Program-made: the position numbers and the translations under genes
NCBI GenBank assembly: GCA_017626495.1
Contig: JAGAIP010000005.1
Span: 62,001-126,000, forward strand
Direction: 5' to 3'
DNA: 64,000 nt
From: Clostridia bacterium
Lineage (GTDB): Bacteria > Bacillota > Clostridia > Christensenellales > Borkfalkiaceae
In this document: one piece after another, positions 58,415 to 64,000 of the stretch
Layout of the letters: the number at the start of each line of letters is the position of its first letter
Position numbering within the stretch: position 1 is the first letter of the stretch
Notes under the pieces: generated by a model
The model's input: the letters and a program-made list of their open reading frames with translations, nothing else
The model's database searches: none
What the model was told of the DNA's origin: nothing

Positions 58415-60985
58415 TTAGTTTTGAGGTACTTCCTGAATCAGATAGCACTCGATGAAGTCTCCGACCTGAATTTCGTCGAATCCTTCGATGGAGCAACCGC
58501 ACTCGAAACCTTCCGCAACTTCCTTCACGTCGTCCTTGAAGCGTTTGAGCTGACGCACGTTGCCTTCGACGATCATAACGTCGTCTCTGTAAATACGGAG
58601 CTTGCCGCCGCGAACGAGCTTTCCGTCCGTAACGTAGCAGCCTGCAACCATACCGACGCCCGTAATCTTGAAGGTCTGGCGAACTTCGCACTTGCCCATG
58701 TAGATTTCCTGATATTTGGGAGAAAGCATACCTTTGAGCGCCGCCTCGATGTCGTCGAGAAGCTCGTAGATGATGCGGTACATTCTGACGTCAACCTTGC
58801 TGCGTTCTGCAAGCGCCTTTGCCTTGGTATCGGGACGAACGTTGAATCCGACGATGATCGCATTCGAAGAATCAGCAAGCATGACGTCGCTCTCAGTGAT
58901 TGCGCCTGCCGCGGCGTGAATGACCTTGACTTTGACTTCCTCGTTGGAAAGTTTCAATACGGACTGTTTGACGGCTTCGACGGAACCCTGTACGTCGCCC
59001 TTGACGATCAGGTTGAGTTCTTTCATCTTGCCCTCCGCAACCTGCGCGAATACGTCGTCGAGGGTAACCTTGGTGTTCTCCTTGATCATTGCCTCTCTCT
59101 CGCGGTTGTGTCTCTCTTCCTGTACTTTCTTCATGAGCGCCTGATCTGCGGCGAAGATGGAATCGCCTGCGGAAGGAACATCCTCGAAACCGAGTACGGA
59201 AACGGCGATGGAAGGCCCTGCCTCTTTGACCATTCTTCCCTTGTCGTCGATCATGGCTCTGACTTTACCCGTCGTCATACCGGAGATGACGTTGTCTCCG
59301 ACGCGCAAGGTACCGTTCTGTACGAGGACGGACGCGACGGGGCCCTTGCCTTTATCGAGTTTCGCCTCGATGATCGTACCTCTTGCAGGTCTCGTGGGAT
59401 CCGCTTTGAGGTCCTGCATCTCCGCGACGAGATAGATATTTTCAAGGAGATCTTCGATTCCCATGCCCGTCTTTGCGGAAACGGGAACGAGAATGGTATC
59501 GCCTCCCCATTCCTCCGCGACGAGACTGTGTTCGAGGAGCTCGTTTTTCACTCTGTCCATATCGGACTGCGGTTTATCCATCTTGTTGACGGCGACGATG
59601 ATGGGAACGTTCGCCGCTTTTGCGTGGTTGATCGCCTCTACCGTCTGTGGCATGATTCCGTCGTCTCCCGCAACGACGAGCACGACGATGTCGGTAACCT
59701 GCGCGCCTCTCGCTCTCATTGCGGTGAACGCCTCGTGTCCCGGGGTGTCGATAAAGGTGATCGGATGACCGTTGACGGTGATGGAATAAGCGCCGATGCT
59801 CTGCGTGATTCCGCCTGCCTCGCCCTCGGTAACGTTGGTCTTACGAATGGCGTCGAGAAGGGAGGTCTTGCCGTGGTCGACGTGTCCCATAACGGTGACG
59901 ATGGGCGCGCGGGAAACGAGGTTTTCGTTCTCGGAGTCGTCATGCGCCTCTTGGAGCGCTTCTTCCGCCGTCTTTTCGGGAGCGTATTCGAGTTCGATTC
60001 CGAATTCGTCGGCAACGAGTTTTGCTTCGTCGATCGAAATGGATTCGTTGATCGTCTTCATGATTTCGATCTGGAAGAGGCACTTGGTGATCTCTGCGGC
60101 TGTGATGCCCAGTTTTTCGGAGAGCGCTCTGACCTGAATGGTGTCGCTCGTAACGACGACGTGTTCCACTCTCTGCGTCTGCGCGGTGTTCGTCTTGGAC
60201 TTCTTTGCAGGACGCATCTTTCTGTAACCGCTCTTATCCTCGTCGAAATCGTCGATGGACATACCCTGCGCTCTGACGAGAGAACGCTTGGACATGGGTT
60301 TCTTCTCGACGTACGTCTTTTCGAAAGTCGGTTTTTTCTTTTCGGGCGCAAACGTCTTTCCCGCGGGCTTTGCGGTGCTGATGGGAAGCGGAGCCGCAGG
60401 GCGCAGAGGACGAGGCGCACCCGTTTGAGGACGCATGGGGCGTGCTCCGTCTTTGTTTAATGGAGCGCGATCGGAAGGACGATCTTTGATATAGGAAGGA
60501 CGGTCGGAGGGACGATCCTTGATATAGGAAGGACGGTCGGAGGGACGATCTTTAATATAGGAAGGACGGTCGGATGGACGGTCTTTAATATAGGAAGGAC
60601 GCTCGGGTACGGGATGATCCGAAGGACGGTCCTTGATATAGGAAGGACGCGGTTTCTCCTGAGGCGCAGGCTCGACGGCAGGCGCAGGCTCCACAGCGGG
60701 CGCAGGCTCTTCCTTCTTTTCTTCGACGACTTCCACGGGAACAGGTCTCTCCTCGATAACTTCCACGGGAGCGATCGGTTGTTCTGCGATGGGTTCTGCC
60801 GCCGGTTCCGCGGCAACTTCCTCTCTTCTTCTCGAATCTTCGGCTTCCAAAGCGGAGATTTTCTTCAAAATATCGGAAAGGCGGCCTTCGGTCTCTCCGA
60901 GCTTTTTTTGCAAAGCGCCGAGCCCGCTCGCTCCGAGTAAACCTCCGATTCGTTCGATATTTTCATAATTTTTTCCGTTTGCCAT
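58415..60985 (-). CDS. infB: Translation initiation factor IF-2 with a tandem-repeat linker
   Basis: The 856-residue GTPase places initiator tRNA on the 30S subunit. Order: N-terminal linker with five copies of [11 protein letters not shown] (about residues 110-172, DNA 60470-60655, period 33 bp), IF2 N domain ([20 protein letters not shown]), G domain with G1 [14 protein letters not shown] (about 364), [31 protein letters not shown], then domains II-IV. It is about 140 residues longer than B. subtilis IF-2, mainly from the linker. Part of the nusA-infB operon. Confidence 0.96.
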   Translation of the reverse strand: MANGKNYENIERIGGLLGASGLGALQKKLGETEGRLSDILKKISALEAEDSRRREEVAAEPAAEPIAEQPIAPVEVIEERPVPVEVVEEKKEEPAPAVEPAPAVEPAPQEKPRPSYIKDRPSDHPVPERPSYIKDRPSDRPSYIKDRPSDRPSYIKDRPSDRPSYIKDRPSDRAPLNKDGARPMRPQTGAPRPLRPAAPLPISTAKPAGKTFAPEKKKPTFEKTYVEKKPMSKRSLVRAQGMSIDDFDEDKSGYRKMRPAKKSKTNTAQTQRVEHVVVTSDTIQVRALSEKLGITAAEITKCLFQIEIMKTINESISIDEAKLVADEFGIELEYAPEKTAEEALQEAHDDSENENLVSRAPIVTVMGHVDHGKTSLLDAIRKTNVTEGEAGGITQSIGAYSITVNGHPITFIDTPGHEAFTAMRARGAQVTDIVVLVVAGDDGIMPQTVEAINHAKAANVPIIVAVNKMDKPQSDMDRVKNELLEHSLVAEEWGGDTILVPVSAKTGMGIEDLLENIYLVAEMQDLKADPTRPARGTIIEAKLDKGKGPVASVLVQNGTLRVGDNVISGMTTGKVRAMIDDKGRMVKEAGPSIAVSVLGFEDVPSAGDSIFAADQALMKKVQEERHNREREAMIKENTKVTLDDVFAQVAEGKMKELNLIVKGDVQGSVEAVKQSVLKLSNEEVKVKVIHAAAGAITESDVMLADSSNAIIVGFNVRPDTKAKALAERSKVDVRMYRIIYELLDDIEAALKGMLSPKYQEIYMGKCEVRQTFKITGVGMVAGCYVTDGKLVRGGKLRIYRDDVMIVEGNVRQLKRFKDDVKEVAEGFECGCSIEGFDEIQVGDFIECYLIQEVPQN
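60470..60655. repeat. 33-bp tandem repeats in the infB linker
   Basis: Five near-identical units encoding [11 protein letters not shown], with a short divergent insert (HPVPE) after the first. Codon-level differences (GATCTT/GATCCT/GGTCTT variants) show the copies are not fully homogenised. Coding, not a CRISPR. Confidence 0.92.
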
Positions 60986-60986
60986 A

Positions 60987-61313
60987 TCAGTTATTGCCTC
61001 CCGTTTCTGCCCTGAATCCTTCCTGCGTTACGGCAAGGAGCGCTTGGGCAAGTTTTTTATCTCTTACCGCCGCGAACTTACACAGCGGTTTTTTCACGAT
61101 GTTTTCCAAAGTATCGCCCTCGCATACGATGAGCGGACACCCGAATTTTTGCTGTAATTTACTTGCTTGTTTTCGGGAATTTTCACTCGCCGTGTGACAC
61201 ACGACGAGGAGATACACTCCCTTTTTGATGGTCTCGACCGCATTGAATCCCATCGTCAGATTGCCCGATTTGATACAAAAGCCGAGATATGCCGAGATTT
61301 TAGGATTGAGCAA
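60987..61313 (-). CDS. ylxQ: Ribosomal protein L7Ae-family protein YlxQ
   Basis: A 108-residue RNA-binding protein of the L7Ae/L30e fold. Seen: ISAYLGFCIKSGNLTMGFNA, VYLLVVCHTASENSRKQASK and KFGCPLIVCEGDTLENIVKK. It is encoded between ylxR and infB, the conserved place. It overlaps ylxR by 14 bases. Confidence 0.9.
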   Translation of the reverse strand: MLNPKISAYLGFCIKSGNLTMGFNAVETIKKGVYLLVVCHTASENSRKQASKLQQKFGCPLIVCEGDTLENIVKKPLCKFAAVRDKKLAQALLAVTQEGFRAETGGNN

Positions 61314-61572
61314 GGAATTCCTCCTCGATCCGATCGTAAACTTCCATCGGAACGTCCGATGAAAACGCTTTATGGATGAGCCGCTGTTTGCGGAGCTTTT
61401 CCACGCATTCCTTTTTGTTGCAGATATACGCGCCGCGCCCTGCCGCCTTGCCCGAAAAGTCGAGGAAGATGGCTCCGTCCTTATTTTTGACGATGCGCAC
61501 CATTTCCTTTTTGCTTTTCATTTCACGGCAGGCGAGACACATTCTCAGCGGTGGTTTTTTTGTCTGTGCCAT
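61300..61572 (-). CDS. ylxR: YlxR-family RNA-binding protein (RnpM)
   Basis: A 90-residue protein with the family signature RMCLACREMKSKKEMVRIVK (about residues 11-30) and AAGRGAYICNKKECVEKLRKQ. In other Firmicutes it modulates RNase P. It lies between nusA and ylxQ in the standard order. Confidence 0.93.
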   Translation of the reverse strand: MAQTKKPPLRMCLACREMKSKKEMVRIVKNKDGAIFLDFSGKAAGRGAYICNKKECVEKLRKQRLIHKAFSSDVPMEVYDRIEEEFLAQS

Positions 61573-61597
61573 CTGTCCTCCAAATCGTTCTCCCGAT

Positions 61598-62677
61598 TTA
61601 CTCGGCTCCCTCTCCGGAGAACAAGTTGAGTTTCTTGACCGCGGATTCGCTCTTCACGTCGATCTTCCAACCCGTCAGTCTCGCCGCGAGACGGGCGTTC
61701 TGACCGTCTCTGCCGATCGCGAGAGAAAGCTTATCGTCGGGAACGATCGCCATTGCGGAGTTTTCCCCTTCTAGCTGCGTTACGGCGACGACCTTTGCGG
61801 GAGAAAGCGCCTTTGCGATGAATTCGAGGGGATCTTCGCTCCAAGGAATGATGTCGATCTTTTCGCCCGAAAGCTCTGCGACGACGGCGTTGACTCTCAT
61901 GCCCTTGTTGCCGACGCAAGCGCCGACCGCGTCGATCTTCGGATCTTCCGACCAGATCGCCATCTTCGTTCTCTGACCGGGTTCGCGAGATATGGACTTG
62001 ACCTGAACGGTACCCTGTCTGATTTCGGGAACCTCTTCTTCAAACAGTCTCTTTACGAAGTTGGGAGCGGTACGGGAAACGAGCACCTGCGCGTTCTTTC
62101 CGCCGCTCTTTACCCTCTTGACGTACACCTTGATTTTATCGTTTACGTTGTATTTTTCACCGGGAATCTGATCCTGAGAAAGCATAACGCCCTCGATCTG
62201 ACCGCCGCCGAGCTCTACGGTAACGCTCTTTGCCTCGACCTTTCTGACCACGCCCGAAAGAATCTCGTTTTCTTTATCGGAAAATTCGCTGAGCGTATTG
62301 TCGCGCTCCGTCTCGTGAAGTTTCTGTAAAATGACTTGCTTTGCAGTCTGCGCCGCGATGCGTCCGAAATCGTTGGGAACGAATTCTTCGATGAGGGTAT
62401 CGCCGATCTTTGCGTCCTCTTTGAAGTCAAGCGCCTCTTCCAAAGAAAGCTCCTTATCCTTGTCGACGACTTCCTCTACGACGTGGCGGAGAAGGAAACA
62501 ACGCATGAGTCCCGTATCGGGATCCATCGTAACTTGCACCTCACCCGAAAATCCCGGGAACTGCTTTTTATAAGCGGACGCGAGAGCGTTTTGAAGCGCC
62601 TCTACGAACACCTCGTGGGCAATGCCCTTCTCTCTCTCCAAATCGGCAAGTGCTTCAAAAAATTCCTTGTTAATCAT
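61598..62677 (-). CDS. nusA: Transcription termination/antitermination factor NusA
   Basis: A 359-residue RNA polymerase-binding factor. N-terminal domain (FFEALADLEREKGIAHEVFV), S1 domain (GVVRKVEAKSVTVELGGGQI, about 140-200), and two KH domains (AVGACVGNKGMRVNAVVAEL at about 240-260 and LAIGRDGQNARLAARLTGWK at about 318-337). It lacks the C-terminal acidic repeats, as in most Firmicutes. The start MINKEFFEAL is chosen because AAGGAG lies upstream; an extension in the same frame has no support. Confidence 0.96.
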   Translation of the reverse strand: MINKEFFEALADLEREKGIAHEVFVEALQNALASAYKKQFPGFSGEVQVTMDPDTGLMRCFLLRHVVEEVVDKDKELSLEEALDFKEDAKIGDTLIEEFVPNDFGRIAAQTAKQVILQKLHETERDNTLSEFSDKENEILSGVVRKVEAKSVTVELGGGQIEGVMLSQDQIPGEKYNVNDKIKVYVKRVKSGGKNAQVLVSRTAPNFVKRLFEEEVPEIRQGTVQVKSISREPGQRTKMAIWSEDPKIDAVGACVGNKGMRVNAVVAELSGEKIDIIPWSEDPLEFIAKALSPAKVVAVTQLEGENSAMAIVPDDKLSLAIGRDGQNARLAARLTGWKIDVKSESAVKKLNLFSGEGAE

Positions 62678-62693
62678 AACCTTACTCCTTCTC

Positions 62694-63164
62694 TTAATCC
62701 AAAAACTCGATCGCACGGTTGATCTTGGCTATTTTATTCCGTTCGATGGCGAGGGTAGTTTTCTTTGCATCTTCGATGGTCACGCTGTTTTCGTTCCATG
62801 CGACCATCGTTCCTTCCAGAAGTTTCTTTCCCTTCATGGGCGCATACAGTTTGATCTCCACCTTTTTACCGAGATTTTTATTGAAATCCCTCGGCGTCTT
62901 GAACGCCCTGTCCAGTCCCGGACTGGATACGTTGAGGGTATAGGCGGCGCCGAACGAAGGATCGAATTCGTCCAACGGTTCGTCGATGGCGTTATGAAAG
63001 AGCGCGCATGTGTCGAGGTCGACTCCCCCCTCTTTTTCCACGTCGATATAGACCGTTATGGACGGTTCCTTGGGTTTGACTTCGACTTCCACGATCTCGA
63101 TTCCCATCGGCGCGGCGATGGTTTCGAGAAATGCGCTGATTTCCTCCGTCGGTTTGAATTGCAT
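62694..63164 (-). CDS. rimP: Ribosome maturation factor RimP
   Basis: A 156-residue factor for 30S assembly. Seen: IAAPMGIEIVEVEVKPKEPS, TVYIDVEKEGGVDLDTCALF, YTLNVSSPGLDRAFKTPRDF (family signature) and a C-terminal SH3-like domain ending AIERNKIAKINRAIEFLD. It is the first gene of the rimP-nusA-infB operon, downstream of a leader hairpin and promoter. Confidence 0.95.
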   Translation of the reverse strand: MQFKPTEEISAFLETIAAPMGIEIVEVEVKPKEPSITVYIDVEKEGGVDLDTCALFHNAIDEPLDEFDPSFGAAYTLNVSSPGLDRAFKTPRDFNKNLGKKVEIKLYAPMKGKKLLEGTMVAWNENSVTIEDAKKTTLAIERNKIAKINRAIEFLD

Positions 63165-63182
63165 GACTCCTCCTGAGAAACA

Positions 63183-63212
63183 AATGAGAGTGGACTCACA
63201 TCCACTCTCAAT
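63183..63212 (-). promoter_or_regulatory. Leader hairpin upstream of rimP
   Basis: Minus-strand GAGAGTGG / CCACTCTC stem with an eight-base loop in the 5' leader, between the promoter and the rimP ribosome-binding site, followed by ATTTGTTTC. It may be an attenuator or a stabilising/processing hairpin. Confidence 0.6.
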
Positions 63213-63244
63213 ATTAATTCACATTAATGATTGAAGATACCGAT

Positions 63245-63273
63245 ATTATACCACCTTATTTTTCATTTGGCAA
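63245..63273 (-). promoter_or_regulatory. Promoter of the rimP-nusA-infB operon
   Basis: Minus-strand TTGCCA (63273-63268), 17-bp spacer, TATAAT (63250-63245). It overlaps the 3' end of the exonuclease gene. Confidence 0.8.
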
Positions 63274-64000
63274 GCATTTTTTCAAACGAATTAGCTCAAT
63301 AAAAATTTTTGCGGTCGTGAGCGCGTCGTCGTACGCTCTGTGATGGTTAAAGGTGATCTTGAATTTTTCCGCGACGGTGTTGAGCTTATAGTTTGCGAGC
63401 GCCAAATTCTCCTGCGCGAGCCGCACGGTATCGTGAATGAGCGCGTCGAACCGAATGTCCGCCTGCTCCCCGTAATAGGAGATGAACTTGTAGTCGAACA
63501 TGACGTTGTGCCCGACGAGTTCGCACCCGTCCGCGAATTTGTAAAAATCCAAAAGCACGTCGCCCACCTCGGGCGCGCCGACGAGCATTTCGTCGTCGAT
63601 CCCCGTCAACGCGATGATCTCTTTGGACAGTCTCGAAGGGCAAGCGACGAAGGAAGAAAACTTTTCTTTGATTTCTCCTCCCCTGATCTTGACCGCGCCG
63701 ATCTCGATGATCCTATCCATCGTTCCCATGGCGGGATTGTTGTTGAGCCCCGTGGTTTCCAGATCGAACACGACGTAGTCTCTCCGCAAAAACGCCTCGG
63801 GAAGCGGCGCTTGCCCGAACATATCGCCCTGACTGTAATCGAGGATCTCCTCGGGAAATACCGTGTGATATTGTTTCGGAACGCTCCTGCACGGTCTCTT
63901 TTCGGGAACGAATCCTTCGGGCACGCGCCCGAAGTTGATCTTTTTGACCTTAAAGGAAAGAGAGCCGTTGTAATTCTCGTTCGTACCCGTGCAGACGATG
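63256..64000 (-). CDS. DEDDh 3'-5' exonuclease domain protein, 5' end outside the window
   Basis: Partial gene: the frame stays open to the window edge past the GTG at 63924 (TGTNENYNGSLSFKVKKI then NFGRVPEGFVPEKRP). The visible C-terminal domain has the three exonuclease motifs: VVFDLETTGLNNNP (ExoI), GHNVMFDYKFISYY (ExoII) and NHHRAYDDALTTAKIF (ExoIII with His). The gene is at the position of polC, which precedes rimP in Firmicutes. However, PolC places its exonuclease in the middle of the chain, while here the gene ends right after it. It may be a PolC-related N-terminal piece or a separate exonuclease; the rest is needed to decide. Confidence 0.7.
   Translation of the reverse strand, partial: IVCTGTNENYNGSLSFKVKKINFGRVPEGFVPEKRPCRSVPKQYHTVFPEEILDYSQGDMFGQAPLPEAFLRRDYVVFDLETTGLNNNPAMGTMDRIIEIGAVKIRGGEIKEKFSSFVACPSRLSKEIIALTGIDDEMLVGAPEVGDVLLDFYKFADGCELVGHNVMFDYKFISYYGEQADIRFDALIHDTVRLAQENLALANYKLNTVAEKFKITFNHHRAYDDALTTAKIFIELIRLKKCLPNEK

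Noticed and set aside
58316..60460. 714-residue plus-strand ORF opposite infB
   Set aside because: Antisense shadow of infB; Asp/Arg/Val-rich composition typical of reverse-frame translation.
60470..60655. Regular 33-bp repeats that look like a CRISPR array
   Set aside because: The repeats are contiguous without spacers and are in frame with infB.

Overview
The window reads as a chromosomal segment from an anaerobic, endospore-forming member of the Firmicutes (Clostridia-like). Support: sporulation genes (yunB, spoVAD, spoVAE, a cwlD-type amidase, sigH), a Firmicutes translation/RNA-decay operon (rimP-nusA-ylxR-ylxQ-infB-rbfA-nrnA-truB-ribF), Mini-RNase III, a leucine T-box, and anaerobic markers (rubrerythrin, pyruvate formate-lyase with its activase). 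I saw no rRNA, tRNA, CRISPR array or intact insertion sequence. The species cannot be named from this sequence alone.

Layout. 1-7.5 kb: a partial gene, leuA behind a T-box leader, a structured intergenic stretch, a LamG-like lipoprotein, sporulation genes yunB, spoVAE and spoVAD, and a GH42 beta-galactosidase. 7.5-15.9 kb: a ParA-type ATPase with a small adaptor-like partner, trmL, rubrerythrin with a frameshifted small gene, two small hypotheticals, an S41 protease, malic enzyme, a CdaR/PucR-type regulator, and a four-gene sigma-B-like partner-switching module. 16-26 kb: citrate synthase followed by two overlapping envelope genes (GLUG/beta-helix protein and GT-C-like membrane protein), DegV, a GNAT protein, and a 1175-residue lipoprotein. 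26-31 kb: a degenerate iron-ADH-like protein with hisC, a heavy-metal exporter-like membrane protein, a TetR/ABC-permease chimera, and an MsmX/UgpC-type sugar ABC ATPase. 31.5-35 kb: the pfl operon (activase, thioredoxin-like protein, PFL core, separate glycyl-radical domain). 35-45 kb: Ig-like lipoprotein, pepT coupled to a FecCD-type uptake ABC system, a frameshifted XRE gene, a membrane-anchored XRE regulator, and a heterodimeric ABC exporter. 45-58 kb: housekeeping genes gpsA, recR, ybaB, dnaX, sigH, rlmB, mrnC, cwlD, then efp, pepP-like and dtd. 58-64 kb: the infB/nusA/rimP operon and the 3' part of a DEDDh exonuclease gene at the polC position.

Most notable: pyruvate formate-lyase is encoded as two cistrons. 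The 679-residue core carries the Cys-Cys pair, and a 78-residue downstream ORF with its own ribosome-binding site carries the RVSGYAV radical glycine, so the radical site must work in trans. Other unusual items are the ParA cassette whose partner repeats a KR-x-NPL motif, a terminator-shaped hairpin over the spoVAD start, an identical 17-base start-region element in front of two unlinked sporulation genes, a TetR/permease deletion chimera, and two genes broken by frameshifts.
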